Source: Scatomonas sp963930955 (GTDB lineage Bacteria > Bacillota > Clostridia > Lachnospirales > Lachnospiraceae). Taken from it: a stretch of 64,000 nucleotides of DNA. The notes beneath the pieces were generated by a model that was not told the DNA's origin, made no database searches, and saw nothing but the letters and a program-made list of their open reading frames with translations. This document shows, one piece after another, positions 1-8,491 of the stretch (the first letter of the stretch is position 1; every line of letters begins with the position of its first letter). The stretch covers positions 2,108,001 through 2,172,000 of the forward strand of contig OZ006967.1 in NCBI GenBank assembly GCA_963930955.1, in the 5' to 3' direction. Made by a program: the position numbers and the translations under genes.

Positions 1-425
1 GGATGGAAGCTCTGCAGTTCCGCCTGTTCTACTGCGCCGGACTCCAGCAGATAGCCGGTGATGTATTCCACCAGGGAGACATCCTCCGGACGGGCCTTCT
101 GGGAAAGCATGCCTGCCGGTTTATTGACTGCCAGAACCTGTCCGTCTTCATACAAAACCGCATGCCTGGAAAGCGCCGGCAGCGCAGTCCGGGGCTTTCC
201 GCCTCCGGCCATAAATTTTTCCAGAGTTTCATCTGAAAAAAACAGCCGGATGGCATCTCCTTCCTTAAGAAGTTCCTGTCCTCCTGCCCTCCGACCATTT
301 AATACAATATTTTTTTTCCGCATCATTTTATACAGAAATCCCTTCCCGGCTCCGGGCAGATAACGGATCAGGTATTTATCCATTCGCTGCCCCTGATCCC
401 GGGCTGTAATCCTGATTTCTTTCAT
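1..425 (-). CDS. RluA-family pseudouridine synthase, N-terminal part (gene runs off the window)
   Basis: This is the first 141 codons of a large-subunit-type RNA pseudouridine synthase, which would isomerise specific uridines in rRNA. Residues 1 to about 62 read as an S4 RNA-binding domain (QRMDKYLIRYLP, then MMRKKNIVLNGRR). At residues 98-106 the catalytic domain begins with LAVNKPAGM, typical of the RluA/C/D group. The catalytic RLD motif lies beyond the left edge, so activity cannot be judged. The ATG at 425 follows an AAGGA-like ribosome site. It is the last visible gene of a minus-strand series beginning with the membrane protein 18 bp upstream. RluC, RluD or a clostridial paralogue cannot be told apart from this fragment. 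Confidence 0.85.
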   Translation of the reverse strand, partial: MKEIRITARDQGQRMDKYLIRYLPGAGKGFLYKMMRKKNIVLNGRRAGGQELLKEGDAIRLFFSDETLEKFMAGGGKPRTALPALSRHAVLYEDGQVLAVNKPAGMLSQKARPEDVSLVEYITGYLLESGAVEQAELQSFH

Positions 426-443
426 AGCTGCTGCATTCCTTTT

Positions 444-1070
444 TCACAGAGAGATGGCCAGAAGCAAATGCTTCACCAGTTCGCTTCTGGAAAGATCCGG
501 GTACTTTTCATCCGGGGTAAAATTTTCGCTGGCGGAGGCCTCAAACTCCTCCTGCCGGCTCCGCAGCGTATCCAGCCGCTCCAGGAAAGCCTTCTTCTGA
601 TCAAAGATTTTTACAGACATCCTGTATTTATTCGCCCGAAGCGTCTTCTCAATATGACTTTCCATAAACTCCAGATCTTTCCGCTTGGCCGGACGGTCCG
701 TATAAGCCGCTACGTACCCGCCGCAGACAGCCGCTGCGTCTACAAAAATACTGATTTCACGGGTCGTCATATACATTTCATAAACCATGAGCAGGCTGCC
801 TGCATGGGGCTGAATCTCCTGATACAATTCCTGGGTCATGGGTTTCTGCATCCACATTACAATGGTCCCAACCAGAGACATACAGGCGGGGATACAGCCC
901 ACCAGCGCAATGACCGTATAAATATTATAGCGGTCCCCCCGGTTCAGCACATATCCCACTGTGAAAATCCCCGCAGGCAGCAGAAAAAAGGCCAGGGTCC
1001 GCAGGAGCCTTACCAGCTTCTGTTTTCGGATATAACCAAAATCTCCCTTGCGTATTTTCGAACTTTTCAT
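444..1070 (-). CDS. Two-TM membrane protein of unknown function
   Basis: I do not recognise a named family. The 208-residue product has a basic N terminus (KSSKIRKGDFGYIRKQK), two predicted membrane segments (about 22-42 and 50-73) and a soluble C-terminal part of about 130 residues, rich in charged residues and partly helical (an RLDTLRSRQEEFEASA stretch). The start at 1070 has a good AAAGGAAG ribosome site. It lies between the YgiQ gene (35 bp upstream) and the RluA-type gene and is probably cotranscribed with them. The topology suggests a membrane-anchored protein with a cytoplasmic C-terminal domain, but no catalytic motif is visible. Coding status is supported by position, length and the absence of a better frame. 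Confidence 0.7.
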   Translation of the reverse strand: MKSSKIRKGDFGYIRKQKLVRLLRTLAFFLLPAGIFTVGYVLNRGDRYNIYTVIALVGCIPACMSLVGTIVMWMQKPMTQELYQEIQPHAGSLLMVYEMYMTTREISIFVDAAAVCGGYVAAYTDRPAKRKDLEFMESHIEKTLRANKYRMSVKIFDQKKAFLERLDTLRSRQEEFEASASENFTPDEKYPDLSRSELVKHLLLAISL

Positions 1071-1105
1071 TGCCGCTTCCTTTCTCCGCCCATTCTATCA
1101 GAGAA

Positions 1106-2932
1106 TCACCTTTTAGACAAGCGCTTTCTTTTCTCCGCCGGAGGCTTGGGCCGGATCAGAGCCTTCGGCCCGAAACCGATCAGATCTCTCCGCCCGCAGG
1201 AAACCAGGGCTTCCCGGACAAGTTCATAGTTTTCCGGAGCCCGGTACTGGATCAGGGCTCTCTGCATGGCCTTTTCCCGGGTCCCCCTGGGTACGTGCAG
1301 CGCTTCCCCGTTCAGAGGATTTCTCCCCGTATAATACATGCAGGTGGAAACCGTGGAAGGCGTAGGATAAAAATCCTGGGCCTGCTCCGGCATAAAGCCC
1401 ATATCCCGGATGTACTCTGCCAGCTCCACCGCATCTTTCAAGGTGCAGCCGGGATGAGAGGACATAAAATAGGGCAGCACGTACTGCTGTTTGCCGCTCC
1501 TGCGGTTGTATTCCTGGAACTTTCTCAGAAACTCCTGATAAACCTTGTGGGCAGGCTTTCCCATACAGCGCAGCACCCGGTCGGAAACATGCTCCGGCGC
1601 CGCCCGCAGCTGGCCGCTGATATGGTGCAAGATCAAATCCTTCAAAAAGGTATCATCGCTATCCGCCAGCACATAATCGAAACGGATTCCAGAACGGATA
1701 AAAACCCGTTTTACCCCCGGTATTTTTCTCAGGTCTCTGAGTATTTTCACGTACTTCCTGTGATCCGCTTTTAAATTTCCGCAGGGTTCCGGAAACAGAC
1801 ACTGCCGATGGCTGCAGACACCTTTCGTCAGCTGCTTTTCACAGGCCGGGCCGGTAAAATCAGCTGTGGGACCGCCCACATCGTGGATATATCCCTTAAA
1901 CTCCGGATCCCGGCACAGCAGTTCCGCTTCCCGGTGCAGGGAGGCCCGGCTTCTGGCCTGGACCACCCGGCCCTGATGAAAGGTCAGGGCGCAGAAATTG
2001 CATCCTCCGAAACAGCCCCTGCTGCTGGTCAGAGAAAAACGGATTTCTGAAAAAGCGGGAACTCCGCCAGCCCGATCATACATAGGATGCCAGGCCCGCA
2101 TATAGGGCAGTTCATAAACATCGTCCAGCTCCTGGACAGTCAGAGGCATGGCCGGCGGGTTCTGCACCACATAGCCTCTGGTTCCGTAATCCTCCGCCAG
2201 CACCCTGCCGGTAACCGCGTCGGTATTTTCATACTGTATGCGGAAGCTCTTTTCATAAGCCGCTTTGTCTTTTGAGGTTTCTTCCCAGGAGGGAAGAAAA
2301 ACGGGATCCGTCATGGCCGGTATATCCCGGGTTTTGTATACCGTTCCCGGAATAAATGTAAGCTGCGAAACCGGAAGACCGCTGGAGAGGGCATCCGCGA
2401 TGGCCGTAATAGACCGCTCTCCCATACCGTAGGAGATCAGATCCGCTCCGGAATCCAAAAGGACGGACCGTTTTATTTTATCCGACCAGTAATCGTAATG
2501 AGCCAGTCTGCGGAGACTGGCTTCAATTCCTCCCAGAATAATCGGCGTGTGCTTGAAGGTGCGCCGGATCAGATTGCCGTATACCACCACTGCCCGGTCC
2601 GGTCTCAGGCCTGCTGTTCCTCCCGGCGAGTAAGCATCTGAACTGCGTTTCTTTTTCGCAGCTGTATAATGATTCACCATAGAATCCATATTCCCGGAAG
2701 AAACCAGAAAGGCCAGCCGGGGTTCCCCGAATACGGCAATACTGTCCTCTCTTTTCCAGTCCGGCTGAGGAATCACTGCCACCTTGTATCCCCGGGACTC
2801 CAGAACCCGGCTGATGACTGCAGGGCCAAAGGAGGAATGATCCACGTATGCATCGCCGATTACATAGACAAAATCCGGTCTGTCCCAGCCCAATTTCTCC
2901 ATTTCTTTTCTGGAAACCGGCAAAAACCCCAT
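1106..2932 (-). CDS. YgiQ family radical SAM protein
   Basis: This radical SAM enzyme family has no firmly established substrate. The 608-residue product carries the cluster-binding motif CFGGCNFC at about residues 307-314 (CxxxCxxC), preceded by SSRG. The N terminus FLPVSRKEMEKLGW and the following GDAYVDHSSFG are hallmarks of YgiQ, and a conserved C-terminal region contains PEQAQDFYPTPST. A GTG at 2944 would overlap the stop of the upstream gene. The ATG at 2932 matches the usual family N terminus and has GGAG about 11 nt upstream, so I chose it. It sits directly downstream of the RsuA-type synthase, probably in one operon with the RNA-modification genes. Family identity is strong; biochemical role is unknown. 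Confidence 0.93.
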   Translation of the reverse strand: MGFLPVSRKEMEKLGWDRPDFVYVIGDAYVDHSSFGPAVISRVLESRGYKVAVIPQPDWKREDSIAVFGEPRLAFLVSSGNMDSMVNHYTAAKKKRSSDAYSPGGTAGLRPDRAVVVYGNLIRRTFKHTPIILGGIEASLRRLAHYDYWSDKIKRSVLLDSGADLISYGMGERSITAIADALSSGLPVSQLTFIPGTVYKTRDIPAMTDPVFLPSWEETSKDKAAYEKSFRIQYENTDAVTGRVLAEDYGTRGYVVQNPPAMPLTVQELDDVYELPYMRAWHPMYDRAGGVPAFSEIRFSLTSSRGCFGGCNFCALTFHQGRVVQARSRASLHREAELLCRDPEFKGYIHDVGGPTADFTGPACEKQLTKGVCSHRQCLFPEPCGNLKADHRKYVKILRDLRKIPGVKRVFIRSGIRFDYVLADSDDTFLKDLILHHISGQLRAAPEHVSDRVLRCMGKPAHKVYQEFLRKFQEYNRRSGKQQYVLPYFMSSHPGCTLKDAVELAEYIRDMGFMPEQAQDFYPTPSTVSTCMYYTGRNPLNGEALHVPRGTREKAMQRALIQYRAPENYELVREALVSCGRRDLIGFGPKALIRPKPPAEKRKRLSKR

Positions 2933-2940
2933 TTTCTTTC

Positions 2941-3666
2941 TCACTCCTTCTTCAATTCCAGAAGCGCCTGCTTCTCATTTTCAGTCAGCCTCCTGAACTG
3001 TCCCGGCTGCAGCCCTTCGTCCAGTTTCAAAGGACCCATGGAAATCCGTTTCAGATATGTAACCTGCCGGTCCACTGCCTGGAACATCCGTTTAATCTGA
3101 TGAAAACGCCCTTCCTCTATAGTGACAAATACTCTGCTGACCCTTCCCGACTCCAGAACCTCCAATTCCGCCGGAAGCGCCGGCTGATCATCCCCGATAT
3201 CCAGCCCCTCCCGAAAAGCCTGCTGTTCCCGGCTTCCCGCCTGGCCGTCAATAACCGCGTAGTACATTTTCTTTACATGTTTTTTGGGAGACAGCAGTCT
3301 ATGTGCCAGGGCTCCATCGTTGGTAATCAGCAGCAGCCCTTCTGTATCCTTATCCAGACGTCCCACCGGAGACAGATCCTTCCTTTTTTCCCCGGACAGC
3401 AGATCCAGAACGGTCTTCTGCCTGGAGTCCCGGGTGGCAGTCACAACTCCCTGGGGCTTATTCAGCATAAAATACTGAAATTCTTCATAAACCACCGGCT
3501 TATCCTGCAGGGTTACCAGGTCTGTATCTGCATCTACCCGAAAATCCGCCTTTTTTACAATTACTCCGTTTACCTTTACCTGCCCTTGGCGGATTCTTTC
3601 TTTCAGTCCTGCCCGGGAATCGGCGCCCATATCCGCCAGAAACTTGTCCAGACGAAGTTTTTTCAT
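2941..3666 (-). CDS. RsuA/RluB/E/F-family rRNA pseudouridine synthase
   Basis: The 241-residue protein would convert a uridine in ribosomal RNA to pseudouridine. Residues 1-60 form an S4 domain (LRLDKFLADMG, VKVNGVIVKK). The catalytic domain follows, with MLNKPQGVV at 67-75 and GRLDKDTEGLLLIT at 102-115, where Asp105 is the expected catalytic residue. The C terminus EGRFHQIKRMF is characteristic of the family. The length fits bacterial RsuA-like enzymes. The start has GGAGG upstream, and the gene begins 14 bp after the methyltransferase gene, consistent with an RNA-modification operon. The target site (16S position 516 or a 23S site) cannot be assigned from sequence alone. Confidence 0.9.
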   Translation of the reverse strand: MKKLRLDKFLADMGADSRAGLKERIRQGQVKVNGVIVKKADFRVDADTDLVTLQDKPVVYEEFQYFMLNKPQGVVTATRDSRQKTVLDLLSGEKRKDLSPVGRLDKDTEGLLLITNDGALAHRLLSPKKHVKKMYYAVIDGQAGSREQQAFREGLDIGDDQPALPAELEVLESGRVSRVFVTIEEGRFHQIKRMFQAVDRQVTYLKRISMGPLKLDEGLQPGQFRRLTENEKQALLELKKE

Positions 3667-3680
3667 TTCTATCCTGCCTC

Positions 3681-5057
3681 CTACTGCCAGCGCCAGCCGG
3701 GATGATATTTGTTCTTAAGGTTCTGTCCCGCCAGCTTTCCGAATCCCAGGGGGAATCCATCCGTACAGACAAGCTGCCAGCCGGAGGCTCTTTCCGGAGC
3801 CCCGTCTGCCTGCCGGTCCCAGAAAATTGTTTCCCCCTTCAGATATTTAATGGTCCGTACGTCTTCCGAGGACAGATCCAGCACAGAATCAAATTGCTCT
3901 TTTGTAAGGGCCATGGCCAGAGCCTGGGAAGGCTCAAATCTTCCCTTCCGCAGACTTCCCAGATGCAGCCCGGTACGGAGATATCGGATTCCCCTTTGAA
4001 CCGGCATATCCCCTTCCATACAGTAAATCTGATCTTTCTGTATCCGGAACTGTTTTCCTGAAAAATCCGCCTGCACAAAATTCAGGAAATTCCTGACTTC
4101 CTCCGGCAGGTTCCCGCAGGCAGCGGCCCCCTCTCCTTTGAGGGAGACCCCTGCCGCCCCCGTCTCTTTTTCCGCTTTCTTCAGGAGCACCAGAAAATGG
4201 CCTTCGCCTCTCATTTTATGGGGATAAATCCGGACTGCCTCATCCAGTCCCAGCAGGCCTCTCTCAAAGCCTGCATAATCCGGTACTGCCGGCTCCGGGG
4301 AAAGTTCCGGGTGTCTCTCTAATAAATCCAGGATCTGCTTCTCATTTTCCTCCGGGGAAAAGGTACAGGTTGAATAAAGCATTTCCCCTCCCGGGCTCAG
4401 CATCCGGAAAGCCTGTTCCAGGATTTCCGCCTGTATCTCCCGGTAAGTCTCCGGCCCGGCCTGCTCCCAATAAGCCGCCATCCGGGGTTCTCTCCGAAAC
4501 ATCCCTTCCCCGGAACAGGGGGCGTCTACAAGGATTTTATCAAATCCTTCCGGATAAGCTTCCGCCAGCCGGGCAGGTGTTTCACTGGTAACGAAAACAT
4601 TGCTGATCCCTGCCAGCTCAAGATTTTTCAAAAGAGCTGCCGCCCGGGAAGCGCTGATATCGTTGGCCAGCAAAAATCCCCGTCCCTTCAGCCTGGCCCC
4701 TAACTCTGTTGCCTTTCCTCCCGGAGCAGCGCAGAGATCCAGAACCCTGTCTCCCGGTTTCACGGGAAGATGGGAGGCAGGCGTCATGGCGCTGGGCTCC
4801 TGGATATAATAAAGACCTGCATAATAATGAGGATGCCTGGCCGCAGAGACCGCACCCTCATAATAAAATCCATTCTGAATCCATGGCACCGGCTGCAGCG
4901 AAAACGGCGACAGCCGGCGGAAATCTTCCGGATCGATTTTCCGGCTGTTGACCCGCAGACCGCAGACCGGATCCTCCCTGAAGCTTTCCAGATATTTTTC
5001 ATACTCTTCTCCCAGGAGGTTCTCCATCTCCCGGCAGTATCTCTCCGGTAAATTCAT
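3681..5057 (-). CDS. RsmB/NOP-family (RsmF-like) rRNA cytosine-C5 methyltransferase
   Basis: The 458-residue protein is a SAM-dependent RNA m5C methyltransferase of the NOL1/NOP2/sun group. It has DLCAAPGGKATELG at about 107-120 for SAM binding, DAPCSGEGMF at about 178-187 and STCTFSPEEN near 229, giving the two conserved cysteines of the family (PC and TC motifs). The C-terminal third resembles the RsmF-type extension with a PUA-like end (GFPLGFGKLAGQNLKNKYHPGWRW). A longer start at 5090 is possible. The ATG at 5057 is preferred because an AGGAG site precedes it and it clears the upstream RelQ stop. The spacing to neighbours suggests cotranscription with relQ and the pseudouridine synthase gene. 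Confidence 0.93.
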   Translation of the reverse strand: MNLPERYCREMENLLGEEYEKYLESFREDPVCGLRVNSRKIDPEDFRRLSPFSLQPVPWIQNGFYYEGAVSAARHPHYYAGLYYIQEPSAMTPASHLPVKPGDRVLDLCAAPGGKATELGARLKGRGFLLANDISASRAAALLKNLELAGISNVFVTSETPARLAEAYPEGFDKILVDAPCSGEGMFRREPRMAAYWEQAGPETYREIQAEILEQAFRMLSPGGEMLYSTCTFSPEENEKQILDLLERHPELSPEPAVPDYAGFERGLLGLDEAVRIYPHKMRGEGHFLVLLKKAEKETGAAGVSLKGEGAAACGNLPEEVRNFLNFVQADFSGKQFRIQKDQIYCMEGDMPVQRGIRYLRTGLHLGSLRKGRFEPSQALAMALTKEQFDSVLDLSSEDVRTIKYLKGETIFWDRQADGAPERASGWQLVCTDGFPLGFGKLAGQNLKNKYHPGWRWQ

Positions 5058-5070
5058 TCCCGCTTTGCTC

Positions 5071-5883
5071 CTACAATCCGGCTGTAACACTCTGGGCCCG
5101 ATATCCTTCGGCGATCTGATCCAGTTCGGTGTGGAAGCGCTTCAGTTCCGCCATATCGTTCAGAGCATAAATCCGGTAAAATTCTTCCTGGATCTTCTCT
5201 ACTTCCCGGCGGCTTGTGATCCGATAGAGATTCTCAATGGATGTAAGTATGTCCGCCACCATCCGATGCTGCAGCTGGGAAGACAGCTGCGCGTCCATGA
5301 TTTCGCTGCGCACCGAAGACATTTCATTATCCAGGGCGATAATGGCATCCGCCGCATTGCTCAGACGCTGCCGGATATGCTCGGGAATATGGGTTTTATA
5401 TTTGTACTGCAGGGAATGCTCCACCGTTGCCCAAAAATCCATGGCAAGGGTGCGGATCTGTATCTCCACCTGAATTTTTCTGGGGCCCTCCAGAGTCTGG
5501 ACGGTATAGAAAATAATCAGATGATAGCTTCTGTATCCGCTTTCCTTCATATGCTTTACATAATCTTTCGCATACTGCACCTCTATATCCGAGCGGGCTT
5601 CAATCAGCTGGGCGACTTTTTCAATATCCTCCACAAACTGGCAGGTGATGCGCACCCCGGCAATATCCTCCACCAATTCCTCCAGCTGATCCATGGGAAT
5701 ACTCTTTTTCTTCATTTTATCCAGAATACTATTGACCGTCTTAACCCTTCCCGTCACGTGCTCAATAGGGCAGTACATCCCCCGGTCATAAAACTCTCTC
5801 TTCATATGCCGGAACTTCAGTTCCAGCTCCTTTACAGCCAGTTCATAAGGCTCCAGTAATTTGTGCCACAACAATATATCCAT
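5071..5883 (-). CDS. Small alarmone synthetase, RelQ/YjbM-type GTP pyrophosphokinase
   Basis: The 270-residue product is a single-domain (p)ppGpp synthetase without the HD hydrolase, TGS or ACT domains of long Rel. It contains VRITCQFVEDI, the SGYRSYHLIIFY region and QVEIQIRTLAMDFWATVEH, which together form the RelA/SpoT synthetase core. The N terminus and C terminus are helical, as in tetrameric RelQ. It would transfer pyrophosphate from ATP to GDP or GTP in the cytosol and modulate the stringent response. It is the promoter-proximal gene of the minus-strand RNA-modification group; a promoter-like sequence lies at 5922-5949. RelP/YwaC is the alternative subfamily, but length and motifs favour the RelQ side. 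Confidence 0.9.
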   Translation of the reverse strand: MDILLWHKLLEPYELAVKELELKFRHMKREFYDRGMYCPIEHVTGRVKTVNSILDKMKKKSIPMDQLEELVEDIAGVRITCQFVEDIEKVAQLIEARSDIEVQYAKDYVKHMKESGYRSYHLIIFYTVQTLEGPRKIQVEIQIRTLAMDFWATVEHSLQYKYKTHIPEHIRQRLSNAADAIIALDNEMSSVRSEIMDAQLSSQLQHRMVADILTSIENLYRITSRREVEKIQEEFYRIYALNDMAELKRFHTELDQIAEGYRAQSVTAGL

Positions 5884-5921
5884 GGTATTACAGTCCTTTT
5901 CTAAAAATCCATTTTTACTAT

Positions 5922-5949
5922 ATCATATTTTTCTCTGCTTTGCCAGCAA
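5922..5949 (-). promoter_or_regulatory. Putative sigma-A promoter of the relQ operon
   Basis: On the minus strand a TTGCTG -35 box (5944-5949) is separated by 16 bp from a TATGAT -10 box (5922-5927), about 40 bp upstream of the relQ ATG. The surrounding 100 bp are AT-rich. The spacing is one base short of ideal, so support is moderate. Confidence 0.45.
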
Positions 5950-5986
5950 TCTGTAATCTCTCTATTATATGAATGGATTTTCCCGG

Positions 5987-7438
5987 TTATTCCTTTATCT
6001 TTTCCAGTACCTTCAGCAGGAACTCATAAACCCTCTCAGCGGAAGAAACCGACAGTTTTTCCTCTGTTGTATGAATATTGAAAAGATCCGGTCCTATGGA
6101 AACGCAGTCCAGGCCCTCCAGCCCTTTATAAAACAATCCGCACTCTACACCTGCATGAATTACGTCGATTTTCGGACGTGTCCCGTACATTTTCTCCCAG
6201 ACTTCTTCCATAAGCTTTCTCAGGGATGATTCTCCCTGGTATTCCCAGGCCGGATACGTTCCGGAAGCCTGATACTCTCCTCCCAGAAATTCTGTGAGAT
6301 AGCAGATCCGGTCAGCCAGAGCCCTCTTCCCGCTTTCCAGAGCGCTTCTGACACTGAGGCTGGCATACAGGGCCTGGGGACCCAGTTCCAGAATGCCAAG
6401 ATTGCAGGAGGTTTCAACCAGGCCTTCCAGCTCGCCGCTCATCTTTTCTACTCCTCCGGGCATCTGCATCAGGAAAAAAATCACTTTCTGCAGACTGGAA
6501 GAGTGAAGTGCCGGACCGGTCCCTGCTCCCGCCTCCGAAATCTCTATACGGATCTCCTCCTCAATCCCTCTGTACTCTGTCCGAAGTTCCTCCTGAAGTT
6601 TCCCAAGGATCTCCTTTAAATGTGCTTCTTCTCCCCCGTCAATGGCAAACAGAAGCCGGGTCTCCCGGGGAATCGCGTTATCTTTTGTACCCCCTGTCAA
6701 TTCAGAGAGGGCAAAATCCATCTCTCTGCCCAGAGCATAGAGAAGCCTTCCCGCCAGCATATCCGAATTTGCCCGGTATTTGTCAATATCATTGCCGGAA
6801 TGGCCTCCCTTCAGTCCTGTGATCTTCACCTGAAACCATTTTCCGGAAACCTCGGCAAAGCGTACCGGCAGAGTGCAGGAGGCTGTTAAGCCTCCTGCAC
6901 AGCCGCAGAGAAAATGGCCTTCTTCTTCAGAATCCAGATTAATCAGAATGCGGCCTCTAAGCAGGGACATATCCAGGGCCCCGGCTCCCAGCATGCCGAT
7001 TTCTTCATCTGCTGTAAAAACCGCCTCCAGGGGCGGATGGGGAATCTCGCTGCTTTCCAGCACCGCCAGTATATAAGCAACGCCAATACCGTCATCTCCT
7101 CCCAGAGTAGTGCCCTCCGCATAGAGGTAGTCCCCTTCTCTTTTAAGCTGCAGGCCCTGATTATGAAAATCATGGGAAACTCCAGGCTTTTTCTCGCAGA
7201 TCATGTCCGTGTGAGCCTGAAGGATCACCCCGGGCGCCGTTTCATACCCACTGGTCCCCGGCTTGCGGATCACCACATTGTCTGCCTCATCTCTTCTGGC
7301 CCAAAGCCCCTGTTTTTCCGCAAAACCCATGAGAAATCCGCTGATTTTACCCGTATCCCCGGATCCTCTGGGAATCTCGCTGATTTTTTTAAAATAATAA
7401 AAAAATCTTTGAGAATCTATCTTTGTCTCTGTCTTCAT
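5987..7438 (-). CDS. pepD: Aminoacyl-histidine dipeptidase (PepD, M20 family)
   Basis: The 483-residue protein is a zinc-dependent M20 dipeptidase that hydrolyses Xaa-His and other dipeptides in the cytosol. It carries the metal-site motifs LQAHTDMI, LGGDDGIGVAY, FTADEEIGMLGA and the late HAGVECGLF. A lid or dimerisation domain containing KGGHSGNDI lies in the middle, as in PepD. Length matches the family (about 480-490). The ATG at 7438 has a strong GAAGGAAAGG ribosome site, so I chose it over an in-frame start eight codons upstream. The gene is transcribed divergently from ylbJ and appears monocistronic. Confidence 0.93.
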   Translation of the reverse strand: MKTETKIDSQRFFYYFKKISEIPRGSGDTGKISGFLMGFAEKQGLWARRDEADNVVIRKPGTSGYETAPGVILQAHTDMICEKKPGVSHDFHNQGLQLKREGDYLYAEGTTLGGDDGIGVAYILAVLESSEIPHPPLEAVFTADEEIGMLGAGALDMSLLRGRILINLDSEEEGHFLCGCAGGLTASCTLPVRFAEVSGKWFQVKITGLKGGHSGNDIDKYRANSDMLAGRLLYALGREMDFALSELTGGTKDNAIPRETRLLFAIDGGEEAHLKEILGKLQEELRTEYRGIEEEIRIEISEAGAGTGPALHSSSLQKVIFFLMQMPGGVEKMSGELEGLVETSCNLGILELGPQALYASLSVRSALESGKRALADRICYLTEFLGGEYQASGTYPAWEYQGESSLRKLMEEVWEKMYGTRPKIDVIHAGVECGLFYKGLEGLDCVSIGPDLFNIHTTEEKLSVSSAERVYEFLLKVLEKIKE

Positions 7439-7561
7439 ACCCTTTCCTTCTCCTCTTCGCAAAACCGTCCTTCAATTTGTCCGTGCTTTTTATTTTTGCA
7501 TATCTATTTAAAAAATGCAAGGCATATAAATAAACAAAACCAGGGGAGGTTCTGGGCTTTC

Positions 7562-8491
7562 ATGAACAAAAAGCTGTTTCTTTTTCTGCTCCCTCTGCTC
7601 CTTTTTTTGATTCTTTCTCCCCGGGCAGCCCTTTCCGCTTCCGCTTCCGGTGTTCGATTATGGTTCCATACGGTTCTTCCGGCATTGCTTCCCTTTATTA
7701 TTCTTTCAAATCTGCTGGTAAACACAGGCACTCTTTTTCCTGCTTTAAAAAAGGCTGACCGGATCTGCCGTTTTCTGTCCGGTTTTTCCGCATCCGGGTG
7801 CTATGTGCTGCTGCTGGGCTTTTTCTGCGGATTTCCCATGGGCGCCAATCTGTGCGCAGTTCTGATGCGAAGGAAATGCCTGTCCCCTTCGGAAGCCCGG
7901 CGCCTTTTGCAGGTTTCCAATCAGATAAGTCCTCTGTTCCTTCAGGGATATATTGCTTCCCTGCTCCCTTCCTCCAGGCTGCTTCTGCCGATTCTGGGAA
8001 GCTACTATGGAGCCGCTCTTCTCCTCCTGCTTTTTTCCCGCATAGGAAACGACCGGGAAGAAAAAAACGCCGGGGACCTTTGCCAGCCGCAGAAAAAAGA
8101 AGTATCCCTGTCCCTGGGGGAACAGATGGATACTTCTATCATGCATGGTTTTGAAATCATTACCCGGCTGGGGGGCTATATCATCCTCTTCTCCGTCTAC
8201 GCAGCCCTTCTTCGAACCGTAACAGGGGGATTTCCGCTTCTTGCGTCTCTTCTTTCCCTGTCTCTGGAAATCTCCTCCGGCTCTGCCCTTCTGCTTCGTT
8301 CCGGAATTTCCGGTCCGCTGCAGTTGGTTATGCTTGCCGCAGGACTCTCCTTCGGCGGCATATCAACCATTATTCAGACTGCCAGCGTAATCCGCGGAAG
8401 CGGACTTTCCCTGGGGCAGTACGTAAAGGCAAAACTGCTCCAGGCAGGCTTTTCGGCTCTGCTGGCTTTATTCTTCTTCGCCGTCGTCTAA
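7562..8491 (+). CDS. ylbJ: YlbJ-like sporulation integral membrane protein
   Basis: The 309-residue protein is almost entirely hydrophobic with about eight membrane segments, beginning with a signal-like LFLFLLPLLLFLILSP. It shows the nucleoside-recognition/Gate-type signature of YlbJ (LWFHTVLPALLPFIILSNLL, and GFFCGFPMGANL near residue 90). YlbJ is needed for spore cortex formation in Bacillus; the transported ligand is unknown. The ATG at 7562 is supported by AGGGGAGG upstream. The open frame reaches further upstream but there overlaps pepD antisense and is not credible. It lies near coaD and rsmD as in Bacillus, though here it is convergent. Its last 24 bp overlap the end of the opposing coiled-coil gene. 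Confidence 0.87.
   Translation: MNKKLFLFLLPLLLFLILSPRAALSASASGVRLWFHTVLPALLPFIILSNLLVNTGTLFPALKKADRICRFLSGFSASGCYVLLLGFFCGFPMGANLCAVLMRRKCLSPSEARRLLQVSNQISPLFLQGYIASLLPSSRLLLPILGSYYGAALLLLLFSRIGNDREEKNAGDLCQPQKKEVSLSLGEQMDTSIMHGFEIITRLGGYIILFSVYAALLRTVTGGFPLLASLLSLSLEISSGSALLLRSGISGPLQLVMLAAGLSFGGISTIIQTASVIRGSGLSLGQYVKAKLLQAGFSALLALFFFAVV

Noticed and set aside
6914..7561. N-terminal extension of the ylbJ frame
   Set aside because: It overlaps pepD in antisense, and the ATG at 7562 has a good ribosome site and a family-like hydrophobic start.
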